A stretch of 64,000 nucleotides of DNA from Flagellimonas beolgyonensis (GTDB taxonomy: Bacteria; Bacteroidota; Bacteroidia; Flavobacteriales; Flavobacteriaceae): NCBI RefSeq assembly GCF_003992615.1, contig NZ_RZMY01000003.1, positions 542,265-606,264 on the forward strand, read 5' to 3'. Both the position numbers and the translations under genes were made by a program. This document shows, in pieces, positions 52,904 through 60,337 of the stretch. The notes under the pieces were generated by a model that made no database searches, was not told where the DNA came from, and saw only the letters and a list, made by a program, of their open reading frames with translations. Position 1 is the first letter of the stretch, and every line of letters begins with the position of its first letter.

Positions 52904-53392
52904 CTATGATGGGTCTACCAAGAACAATGGTTGATCGAACTCTACCGGAGAAGAATCATCGACCAATATTTTCACGATTTTACCAGAAACTTCGGATTCG
53001 ATATCATTGAAAAGTTTCATGGCTTCTATCACACACAGCACATCGCCTTGCTTAATGGTGCTTCCAACCTCAACAAAAGCCGGCTTGTCCGGAGAAGGTT
53101 TTCTGTAGAAGGTTCCGATGATCGGAGATTTGATGGTAATATACTTGGAGTCTTCCGCCTTTGGAGCCTCTTGGGCTGGTGCCGCCGGTTCTTGGGCCAC
53201 TTGCGTGGTAGCCACTGGAGCAACAGGGGCTTGGGCCATCGGTATTTGCTGAACAATGGTTGTTTCGGGCAAACTGGAACCTGCGCTTCCGGTACGGATG
53301 GTGATTTTAAAGTCTTCCATCTCCAATTTCACCTCGCTCGCACCAGATTTGGCGACAAACTTGATTAAACTTTGAATTTCCTTAATGTCCAT
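52904..53392 (-). CDS. accB: Biotin carboxyl carrier protein of acetyl-CoA carboxylase
   Basis: AccB carries carboxybiotin between AccC and the carboxyltransferase. The 162-residue protein has an N-terminal oligomerisation helix (IKEIQSLIKFVAKSGASEVKL), an Ala/Pro-rich linker (about 52-80) and a biotinyl domain. The biotinylated K126 lies in VIEAMKLFND, and the preceding GTFYRKPSPDKPAFVEVG is typical. It lies 26 bp after fabH and 92 bp before accC. Placement and motifs leave no doubt on function. Confidence 0.95.
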   Translation of the reverse strand: MDIKEIQSLIKFVAKSGASEVKLEMEDFKITIRTGSAGSSLPETTIVQQIPMAQAPVAPVATTQVAQEPAAPAQEAPKAEDSKYITIKSPIIGTFYRKPSPDKPAFVEVGSTIKQGDVLCVIEAMKLFNDIESEVSGKIVKILVDDSSPVEFDQPLFLVDPS

Positions 53393-53418
53393 CGAATTAG
53401 TTTTTGTTAGTTGTGTGA

Positions 53419-54414
53419 TTAAGAATTATAGGCCCATTTTAAATAGATGGCACCCCATGTAAAACCTCCTCCAAAAGCGGCAAAAATCAAATTGTCACCT
53501 TTTTTGAGCTGCTTCTCGTAGTCGTACAACAACAAGGGCAAAGTGGCAGAGGTTGTATTTCCGTAACGATCGATATTGATCATTACCTTATTGGGTTCCA
53601 CGCCCATTCTATTGGCCGTGGCGTCGATTATTCTTCTATTGGCTTGGTGGGGTACCAACCATTGTATGTCCTCATGGGTCAAATCGTTGCGTTCCATGAC
53701 CAGTGCGGCCACATCGGCCATGTTGGAAACGGCAAATTTGAACACAGACTTACCATCTTGGTAAACGAAATGCTGCTTGTTCTTTACAGTTTCCTCTGAA
53801 GCTGGCAATATGGAGCCTCCTGCTTCAATCTTTAAGAACTGGCGCCCGATACCATCGGATCGCAGGTATTCATCCTGAAGACCCAACCCTTCATCATTGG
53901 GTTCGAAAAGAACGGCCCCTGCTCCATCCCCAAAGATAATGCAGGTGGTCCTATCGGTATAATCAATGATCGATGACATTTTATCGGCACCGATCAACAA
54001 TACTTTTTTATATCTGCCGGATTCAATATAGCTGGCGGCTGTGGACATTCCATATAAAAAACTGGAACAAGCGGCCTGAAGATCATAAGCAAAAGCATTA
54101 ACGGCGCCTATCTCCGAAGCAACATAAGCAGCTGTTGCGGCTACGGGAAGATCGGGGGTTGCGGTGGCCACTAAAACAAAATCGATTTCTGAGGCATCGA
54201 TGCCCCTTTTTTGAAGCAAATCCTCTGCGGCCTTAATAGCCATAAACGAGGTTCCTGCGCTTTCTTCCTTCAGGATTCTTCTTTCCTTGATTCCTGTACG
54301 TGTGGTGATCCATTCGTCATTGGTATCGACCATGGTTTCCAACACTTTATTGGAAAGAACGAAATCGGGAACGTAGCCCCCTACAGCCGTAATTGCTGCT
54401 GTTGTTTTTTTCAT
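53419..54414 (-). CDS. fabH: Beta-ketoacyl-ACP synthase III (FabH)
   Basis: FabH condenses acyl-CoA with malonyl-ACP to start fatty-acid synthesis. The 331-residue protein has the catalytic Cys116 in LQAACSSFLYG, His in WLVPHQANRR near 252, and Asn in YGNTTSATLPLLL near 282. A primer-binding N-terminal part (TTRTGIKERR) is also present. Length matches the family. In Bacteroidota it accepts branched primers, consistent with iso-fatty acids, although this cannot be seen from the sequence. It heads the fabH-accB-accC group behind the rpmF terminator. Confidence 0.95.
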   Translation of the reverse strand: MKKTTAAITAVGGYVPDFVLSNKVLETMVDTNDEWITTRTGIKERRILKEESAGTSFMAIKAAEDLLQKRGIDASEIDFVLVATATPDLPVAATAAYVASEIGAVNAFAYDLQAACSSFLYGMSTAASYIESGRYKKVLLIGADKMSSIIDYTDRTTCIIFGDGAGAVLFEPNDEGLGLQDEYLRSDGIGRQFLKIEAGGSILPASEETVKNKQHFVYQDGKSVFKFAVSNMADVAALVMERNDLTHEDIQWLVPHQANRRIIDATANRMGVEPNKVMINIDRYGNTTSATLPLLLYDYEKQLKKGDNLIFAAFGGGFTWGAIYLKWAYNS

Positions 54415-54538
54415 TTTTAGCCTCTCTTTATTGTCAAAAACTTTGAAATTTGACCCAAAAGCGGTGAAAATTAGTCATTTTATATGACTTTCCCGTTAAA
54501 ATCGATTCGATTTTGAAATTAACTAGGGTCCATAAAAA

Positions 54539-54565
54539 AACTCCCGCTACTTACGAACGGGAGTT
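54539..54565 (-). terminator. Terminator after rpmF
   Basis: AACTCCCG and CGGGAGTT pair as an 8-base stem across an 11-base loop. On the minus strand it is followed by seven T residues (54532-54538). It lies between rpmF and fabH, so fabH probably has its own promoter. Confidence 0.75.
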
Positions 54566-54588
54566 GCTTTATTGTGAGGGAATTGCGG

Positions 54589-54789
54589 TTAGGCCGCAGT
54601 TTCTTCCTCTGTTTTATCGATCAAAACCTGACCACGATAGTACAATTTACCTTCGTGCCAGTGGGCTCTGTGGTACAAGTGCATTTCGCCGGTTACTGAA
54701 TCCTTGGCGATGGTAGGCGCTACTGCCTTGTAATGGGTTCTTCTTTTGTCCCTTCTGGTTTTTGATGTTTTTCTTTTAGGATGTGCCAT
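54589..54789 (-). CDS. rpmF: 50S ribosomal protein L32
   Basis: The 66-residue protein has the L32 start [17 protein letters not shown]. It has none of the cysteine ribbon found in some other phyla, and relatives in this phylum are usually cysteine-free too. It lies 7 bp after the YceD gene, a conserved pairing, and is followed by a terminator. Confidence 0.96.
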   Translation of the reverse strand: MAHPKRKTSKTRRDKRRTHYKAVAPTIAKDSVTGEMHLYHRAHWHEGKLYYRGQVLIDKTEEETAA

Positions 54790-54796
54790 TATAAAC

Positions 54797-55330
54797 CTAT
54801 TTATCCGTTAGTAACTTTTTTAAATCGTCCCATCTGGGATCTGTTTTGTCCGATGATTCCTTTTTCTCTTTTGGCTGGAGCTCTTCCAACTTGTCCAAGA
54901 TATCAGATTGCAAAGTGCCGTCCTCCACACCGGGATGAATCCTTTTTTGTGGAACGGCCAACACCAACATTTCATATATATATTGTGCAATGTTGATTTG
55001 GTACTCGCCATGTGGAATGATTAGCATTTCATCGTCTTCGTCATTGTACTCCTCACCAAATTTGATGACAAGGTGCAAATCCGATGCAATGGGTTGATCA
55101 AAAGGTTCCCCTGTTAGATCACAGTCCACATTTACAGTTCCCTCGGCCTTGATCTCCAGTTCCATCATATTGCTCATCTTTTCCAAGATGGCGGTTATGT
55201 GGATTGAAGCTCCGTTAAACTCTTGGTATTCAAAAGATTCAAAGAACGCATTATCAATCTCGTACACAAATTCATGTTTTCCCAACTTCAGGCCTGAAAA
55301 AGGGATAAAATACTCTTTCAGCTTCATCAT
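54797..55330 (-). CDS. YceD/DUF177 family protein
   Basis: The 177-residue protein has the DUF177 features: an N-terminal beta-strand region ([18 protein letters not shown]), a central [12 protein letters not shown] segment where many relatives carry CxRCL-type residues, and an acidic stretch ([13 protein letters not shown]) before the helical end ([21 protein letters not shown]). Homologues are linked with rpmF in many bacteria and with 23S rRNA accumulation in plants. The frame opens to 55375 with TTG; the double ATG at 55330/55327 is preferred. It is cytoplasmic and its molecular function is not established. Confidence 0.85.
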   Translation of the reverse strand: MMKLKEYFIPFSGLKLGKHEFVYEIDNAFFESFEYQEFNGASIHITAILEKMSNMMELEIKAEGTVNVDCDLTGEPFDQPIASDLHLVIKFGEEYNDEDDEMLIIPHGEYQINIAQYIYEMLVLAVPQKRIHPGVEDGTLQSDILDKLEELQPKEKKESSDKTDPRWDDLKKLLTDK

Positions 55331-55440
55331 TTCTACACTTAAGGTTTGTGTACCAGCCTTTAAAGGCGGGTGCAAAGATACTACTTATTTACAAAGTTGC
55401 AATTTCCATGCGTACAAATATCAAATTAAAGGACAACTTT

Positions 55441-56493
55441 TTAGCTTCCTTTCTTGATTTTGTGCTTTTGTAAGGGGTTTTGCGTCAATTCCAAGTATTC
55501 CAAACGGTTCCTGTACACTTGTATTGCCGTAAAAACCGCTTCCTTGAACGAACTTTCATCCGCTTTGCCCTTTCCGGCAATCTCATAGGCCGTTCCATGA
55601 TCGGGGGAAGTGCGGACTTTGTCCAATCCGGCGGTAAAGTTTACCCCTTTTCCAAAGGAAAGGGTTTTGAACGGTATCAATCCCTGATCGTGATAGGCAG
55701 CAAGGACGGCATCAAAATTCTTATGGGTGTCCGAACCGAAAAAACTATCGGCCGAATAGGGCCCATATACCAAGGTGCCCTTATTGAACAGCTCCTGAAT
55801 CGTGGGTGCCAAAACCTTATCGTCCTCTTCCCCAATGGTTCCCTTGTCACCACTATGGGGATTAATGCCCAACATCGCAATTTTTGGTCGGCGAATCCCG
55901 AAATCCATTTTCAGGGATTTTTCCATGATGGCGACCTTGCTCTTGATCAGTTTAGAGGTGATGGCATTGGCCACATCCTTCACTGGGATATGGTCTGTCA
56001 ACAACCCCACTCGAAGCGTATCCGCAACCATGAACATGAGGCTCTCCCCTTTCAGTTCCTGAGCCAAATAATCGGTATGGCCGGGAAACTTGAATTCTTC
56101 AGACTGTATATTGTTCTTATTGATAGGGGCGGTCACCAAAACATCAATGGCTCCTTCCTTCAACGCTTTGACAGCAGCTTTCAACGATTTGATGGCATAT
56201 TCCCCGCCCGCTTTGGTGGCTTGGCCATATTCGATGGTGGGCACCTCCTTCCACACGTTCACGATATTGATCTTTCCATCGATGGCTTGCGAGGCTTCCC
56301 TTACCCCGTTGAAGGTGATATCGATGTTCAGATCACCCTTCTGTTGTGAAATGGTCTTGTTTGACGCAAAAATGATCGGGGTACAAAATTCCAACATTCG
56401 TTCATCCTCAAAGGTCTTAAGTGCTACTTCGCACCCAATACCGTTGATGTCCCCAATGGAAATTCCAAGCTTTATTTTTTGATTTTCCTCCAT
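55441..56493 (-). CDS. pdxA: 4-hydroxythreonine-4-phosphate dehydrogenase PdxA
   Basis: PdxA oxidises 4-phosphohydroxy-L-threonine in pyridoxal phosphate synthesis, in a metal- and NAD-dependent reaction. The 350-residue protein has the typical start LGISIGDINGIGCEVALK, metal-binding His residues in FPGHTDYLA (near 138) and in AAYHDQGLIPFKT (near 267), and GINPHSGDKGTIG (near 205). It is divergent from ribE across 57 bp with two opposed -7 elements. It shares its strand with the YceD-rpmF pair, 110 bp upstream of it. Confidence 0.95.
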   Translation of the reverse strand: MEENQKIKLGISIGDINGIGCEVALKTFEDERMLEFCTPIIFASNKTISQQKGDLNIDITFNGVREASQAIDGKINIVNVWKEVPTIEYGQATKAGGEYAIKSLKAAVKALKEGAIDVLVTAPINKNNIQSEEFKFPGHTDYLAQELKGESLMFMVADTLRVGLLTDHIPVKDVANAITSKLIKSKVAIMEKSLKMDFGIRRPKIAMLGINPHSGDKGTIGEEDDKVLAPTIQELFNKGTLVYGPYSADSFFGSDTHKNFDAVLAAYHDQGLIPFKTLSFGKGVNFTAGLDKVRTSPDHGTAYEIAGKGKADESSFKEAVFTAIQVYRNRLEYLELTQNPLQKHKIKKGS

Positions 56494-56512
56494 ATAATAA
56501 TTGCCATATGGC

Positions 56513-56520
56513 TACTTTTG
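56513..56520 (+). promoter_or_regulatory. Candidate -7 element of ribE
   Basis: TACTTTTG matches TAnnTTTG, 30 bases upstream of the ribE ATG. No -33 match was found at standard spacing. Confidence 0.4.
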
Positions 56521-56525
56521 CACTA

Positions 56526-56533
56526 CAAAACTA
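56526..56533 (-). promoter_or_regulatory. Candidate -7 element of pdxA
   Basis: On the minus strand TAGTTTTG matches TAnnTTTG, 32 bases upstream of the pdxA ATG. It lies five bases from the opposed ribE element, so the two promoters would compete for polymerase. Confidence 0.4.
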
Positions 56534-56550
56534 GTCAAATAATAATTCAC

Positions 56551-57141
56551 ATGTTCACGGGTATCATAGAGACTTTGGGGAAAGTTGAAAAGCTGGAAAA
56601 AGAAGGGGGCAATCTACACCTTACCGTATCCTCCAACATCACCTCCGAATTGAAAATCGACCAAAGTGTGGCCCATAATGGGGTTTGCTTGACGGTGGTT
56701 GCCATAGAGGGCGAGCAATATACCGTTACTGCCATTGAAGAGACCCTGAACAAGACGAACCTTGGAGAACTGGCCGTGGGTGACGCCATTAACTTGGAGC
56801 GTGCCATGGTGCTCGGCGCCCGTTTGGATGGACATATCGTACAGGGCCATGTGGACCAAACAGCAATTTGCTCATCCATTTCAGAACAAGATGGTAGCTG
56901 GGTGTTTGGTTTTGAATACGATTCCAAACTAAACAACGTGACCATTGAGAAAGGTTCCATTACCGTAGATGGGGTTAGCTTAACCGTGGTCGATTCCAAA
57001 AAAGATAGTTTCAGCGTGGCCATCATACCTTATACGTACGAGCACACACGTTTCCATACCTATAAAGTTGGGTCGACCGTGAATTTGGAATTTGATGTGG
57101 TCGGCAAATATGTGGCCCGGCTACTGGAATTGCGTAGTTAA
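56551..57141 (+). CDS. ribE: Riboflavin synthase, alpha chain
   Basis: This trimeric enzyme dismutates two 6,7-dimethyl-8-ribityllumazines to riboflavin. The 196-residue product has two tandem lumazine-binding barrels: the first starts FTGIIETLGKVEKL and contains VAHNGVCLTV and GHIVQGHVD; the second contains TVDGVSLTVVD and ends with FDVVGKYVARLL. The frame is open to 56479, but the ATG at 56551 marks the conserved start. It is convergent with a sodium:solute symporter gene, overlapping by 4 bp. Confidence 0.95.
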   Translation: MFTGIIETLGKVEKLEKEGGNLHLTVSSNITSELKIDQSVAHNGVCLTVVAIEGEQYTVTAIEETLNKTNLGELAVGDAINLERAMVLGARLDGHIVQGHVDQTAICSSISEQDGSWVFGFEYDSKLNNVTIEKGSITVDGVSLTVVDSKKDSFSVAIIPYTYEHTRFHTYKVGSTVNLEFDVVGKYVARLLELRS

Positions 57142-58946
57142 AACACGTTCTTCATTCCCCGCCATACCTTTAACAGCACAAAAGCAGACACTACAACCAA
57201 AGCTGTCAGGCCAATGGCCAATTGGTGCCTTCCATAAATCCAATATCCGGTGGCAAACATAATGGAGTAGATCAATACCACGCCTGCTAGCATGGCCTTG
57301 ATTCCTGAGGGCACACTCCACTTTTCATTGGTCTTGACGATTTCCACTTGGTCTTCATTGGCCTCCTTCACCACTTTGGACCAACCTGGCCCTCCCGGTT
57401 GAATTTTTATATAGAAACTACGGAGCACCTCTTTGCTTTCGGGTTGGGTCACAAAAGTGGCCGTTAACCAAATAATACTGGTCACCACCATGATGAACGG
57501 CAAATCGGCCCAATCTGGAAAGACTCCGGTTTCTGGGGCGAACAAAAATGCCCGCAACGAGGTGGTTTCCAACAAAACCGCCAAAATTCCAGAAGAGAAC
57601 ATGGCTGTAATTTCACTCCAAGAATTGATACGCCACCAGAACCAACGCAAAATGAAAATTAGTCCCGTTCCCGCACCAAAGGACAACAGCAAGTTGAACA
57701 CACCCATGGCATCTTGAAGGGCCAGTGCCAAAAATGCACTTAACACCATCAACAATACCGTGGATATCCTTCCTACATTCACCATTTGTTTTTCGGTAGC
57801 CTCCGGGTTGATCTGTTGTTTATAAAAATCATACACGATATAGGAAGACCCCCAGTTCAATTGGGTGGAAATAGTGGACATGTATGCGGCAACGAGGGAG
57901 GCCAACACAATGCCCAAAAGCCCAGTGGGCAATTTGGTCATCATGGCGGAATAGGCCAAGTCATGGCCCAATTTATCTTCCGTTACATTTGGAAACGCCT
58001 CATGAATACTGGCAATGTCGGGATAGACCACCAACGATGCCAACGCGACCAAAATCCATGGCCATGGCCGAAGGGCATAATGCATGATATTAAAAAAGAA
58101 GGTGGCACCAATGGCATGATTTTCATTTTTGGCCGCCAACATTCGCTGTGCAATATAGCCACCGCCGCCCGGTTCGCCGCCAGGGTACCATGAACTCCAC
58201 CATTGCACCGCCAAAGGAATAACCAACGCGGTAATCAATGCTTTTTTATCGTTGAAATCGGGAAGTATGCTCAACTTTCCTTTTACATTTTCATTTTCCA
58301 ACACAGCCTGTAATCCCCCTACTTCTGGCAAATTGACAAGATAGATTGCGGCGCCAATGGCCCCTGCCATCGCCACAAAAAATAGAAAGAAATCACTGTA
58401 GACCACTCCCTTGAACCCTCCAAGGGCACTAAAAATTACAGTAATAAGGCCAGCGCTTACCACCGTCACCCAAGGATCCAGCCCCAACATGACGCCCCCA
58501 ATTTTTATGGCTGCCAACGTAACGGATGCCATAGTGATCACATTAAAAAGCACCCCGAGATAAATCGCCCGGAACTTTCTTAAAAAACGGGCCGGTTTAC
58601 CTCCATATCGTATGGCATAAAACTCCAGATCTGTATTAACGTTCGATTTCCGCCAAAGCTTTGCGTACACAAAAACAGTCAACATCCCTGTCAATAAAAA
58701 ACACCACCAGCCCCAGTTTCCGGAAACACCGTTGGAGCGCACCAAATTGGTCACCAAATTTGGGGTGTCCGTAGAAAAGGTAGTGGCGACCATGGACAAT
58801 CCCAACAGCCACCAGGGCATGCTACGTCCCGATAAAAAGTATTCCGTTGAACTCTGTCCCGATTTTTTGGAAACGTAAATTCCGATGAAAAGTACAAGGG
58901 CAAAAAACCCAAAGATGATGATGTAATCTAAAAGTTCTAGTTTCAT
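57138..58946 (-). CDS. Sodium:solute symporter family protein
   Basis: The 602-residue inner-membrane protein has about 13 hydrophobic helices with SSS-family features: an N-terminal YFLSGRSMPWWLLGLSMVATTFSTDTP segment, which includes residues of the Na+ site region, and GGFKGVVYSDFFLFF in the middle. A cytoplasmic stretch (QPESKEVLRSFYIKIQPGG) and two extra helices follow at the end. Sodium-driven uptake of a sugar, amino acid or carboxylate is inferred; the substrate cannot be read. It is convergent with ribE and divergent from the TauE/SafE gene. Confidence 0.85.
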   Translation of the reverse strand: MKLELLDYIIIFGFFALVLFIGIYVSKKSGQSSTEYFLSGRSMPWWLLGLSMVATTFSTDTPNLVTNLVRSNGVSGNWGWWCFLLTGMLTVFVYAKLWRKSNVNTDLEFYAIRYGGKPARFLRKFRAIYLGVLFNVITMASVTLAAIKIGGVMLGLDPWVTVVSAGLITVIFSALGGFKGVVYSDFFLFFVAMAGAIGAAIYLVNLPEVGGLQAVLENENVKGKLSILPDFNDKKALITALVIPLAVQWWSSWYPGGEPGGGGYIAQRMLAAKNENHAIGATFFFNIMHYALRPWPWILVALASLVVYPDIASIHEAFPNVTEDKLGHDLAYSAMMTKLPTGLLGIVLASLVAAYMSTISTQLNWGSSYIVYDFYKQQINPEATEKQMVNVGRISTVLLMVLSAFLALALQDAMGVFNLLLSFGAGTGLIFILRWFWWRINSWSEITAMFSSGILAVLLETTSLRAFLFAPETGVFPDWADLPFIMVVTSIIWLTATFVTQPESKEVLRSFYIKIQPGGPGWSKVVKEANEDQVEIVKTNEKWSVPSGIKAMLAGVVLIYSIMFATGYWIYGRHQLAIGLTALVVVSAFVLLKVWRGMKNVF

Positions 58947-58986
58947 TTGTTTAGTTTGGCTGCAGCTAAAGATAGCTTTTTTGGGC

Positions 58987-58994
58987 TACTTTTG
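58987..58994 (+). promoter_or_regulatory. Candidate -7 element of the TauE/SafE gene
   Basis: TACTTTTG matches the TAnnTTTG consensus, 20 bases upstream of the ATG at 59015. A TTTG at standard spacing was not found. Confidence 0.4.
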
Positions 58995-59014
58995 TATACG
59001 ACCAATATTTCCCC

Positions 59015-59770
59015 ATGTTACTTTTTTCCCTATCCGATATTTCGATTGCCGCCTGGACCATGGCAGCGACCGCGGTTTTTTTGATGGGTATCTCCAAAGC
59101 TGGGTTGAAGGGCATGTCCATTTTTAACGTAACGCTTATGGCGTTGGCTTTTGGTTCACGAGCCTCGACCGGACTTTTTATTCCCTTATTGCTGGTGGGC
59201 GATGTGTTTGCAGTGATTTATTATAACCGCCATACGCAATGGAAATACATCTTAAAATTTATTCCTTGGATGATTGCCGGGATATTGATCGGGGTTTATG
59301 TGGGCAAGGATCTGCCCGAACAGGAATTCAAATGGGGGATGGTGATCGTCATCTTTTTGAGTTTGGGGCTTTTGCTGTGGTGGGACCGAAGAAAATCGGA
59401 AAGTGTGCCGAGTCATTGGTTGTTTTCTGGCTCCATGGGGATTTTGGCCGGCATTTGTACCATGATCGGGAATTTGGCGGGGGCCTTCACCAATATCTTC
59501 TTTTTGGCCATGCGGTTGCCCAAAAACGAGTTCGTGGGCACGGCAGCGTGGCTGTTTTTGATCACCAACCTCTTCAAGTTGCCCTTCCATATTTGGGTGT
59601 GGGAAACCATTTCTGCCGAAAGTCTGGCGATTAACCTGCGGTTGCTACCTGCCATTTTTGCCGGATTGTTACTGGGGGTGTTTTTGGTGAAAAAAATCAA
59701 CGAAAAAAACTACAAGCGTTTTATATTGGTGGTCACCGCCATTGGGGCCATTGCAATTCTTTTCAGATAA
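59015..59770 (+). CDS. TauE/SafE family sulfite/organosulfur exporter-like protein
   Basis: The 251-residue membrane protein has about eight helices in two similar halves. The first is AVFLMGISKAGLKGMSIFNVTLMALAFGSRAS, with the GxxKAGxxG motif typical of the family; the second is SGSMGILAGICTMIGNLAGAF. TauE/SafE proteins export small anions such as sulfite or sulfoacetate, or are uncharacterised. No clear substrate context exists here. It is divergent from the sodium:solute symporter gene. Confidence 0.85.
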   Translation: MLLFSLSDISIAAWTMAATAVFLMGISKAGLKGMSIFNVTLMALAFGSRASTGLFIPLLLVGDVFAVIYYNRHTQWKYILKFIPWMIAGILIGVYVGKDLPEQEFKWGMVIVIFLSLGLLLWWDRRKSESVPSHWLFSGSMGILAGICTMIGNLAGAFTNIFFLAMRLPKNEFVGTAAWLFLITNLFKLPFHIWVWETISAESLAINLRLLPAIFAGLLLGVFLVKKINEKNYKRFILVVTAIGAIAILFR

Positions 59771-59910
59771 TACGACCCATTGATTCTATCATTGATTTAA
59801 ACCAACTATTCCTACTAAATGATTCTTCATCAATTGTAATACCCCATTTATCAATTCGATTGACTAAAAAGCATGTAATACGCTACATTGTGATGACAAA
59901 GTATTTCTGA

Positions 59911-60282
59911 ATGGAAAAATTTGATAATCTTATAAGGGTGGATTTGGAAATTCACAAAAGCGCCAACAATGATGATTGGGAAAGATATGATGCCGCACTG
60001 CCAATGTTGTCACTTCAACTTTTTAAAAACAATATTGGAAGCTGGATTGGAAGGGAAACCTACATTTGGGAGTCAGAGGAAGGCTATGTTACAACCAATT
60101 ATTGGTATGTACTTGAATCTGGGATTGGATTGGCAAAAGAACTATTTGAACGAATTGTCAACAATTTCGACCTAAAATCCGTTACGCAGCTATTAACTAG
60201 TGAAGCCTTCGATCCAGAATACAATTTTAAGCAAGAACTAATTGAGACCGAAACATTGGAATGGAGTTGGTTTCGGGACTAA
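59911..60282 (+). CDS. Small protein of unknown function, 123 residues
   Basis: The product is acidic, with no signal peptide or membrane segment. Tryptophans and charged residues are prominent (DWERYDAALPMLSLQLFKN, IGSWIGRETYIWESEEGYVTTNYWYVLESG, TETLEWSWFRD). Such compact, acidic, aromatic-rich proteins are common among small immunity-like or SMI1/KNR4-like families, but no specific family is recognised. It stands alone, 140 bp after the TauE/SafE gene. Its stop codon overlaps the T-tract of the minus-strand terminator. Confidence 0.6.
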   Translation: MEKFDNLIRVDLEIHKSANNDDWERYDAALPMLSLQLFKNNIGSWIGRETYIWESEEGYVTTNYWYVLESGIGLAKELFERIVNNFDLKSVTQLLTSEAFDPEYNFKQELIETETLEWSWFRD

Positions 60283-60287
60283 AACAA

Positions 60288-60311
60288 ACACCCCACTGAT
60301 CAATGGGGTGT
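60288..60311 (-). terminator. Terminator after the M14 peptidase gene
   Basis: ACACCCCA and TGGGGTGT form an 8-base stem with an 8-base loop. On the minus strand the stem is followed by TTTGTTTT, extending into the stop codon of the small plus-strand gene. It serves the M14 gene, 26 bases after its stop. Confidence 0.75.
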
Positions 60312-60337
60312 ATACTATTCAACATGTTGTTAATTTG

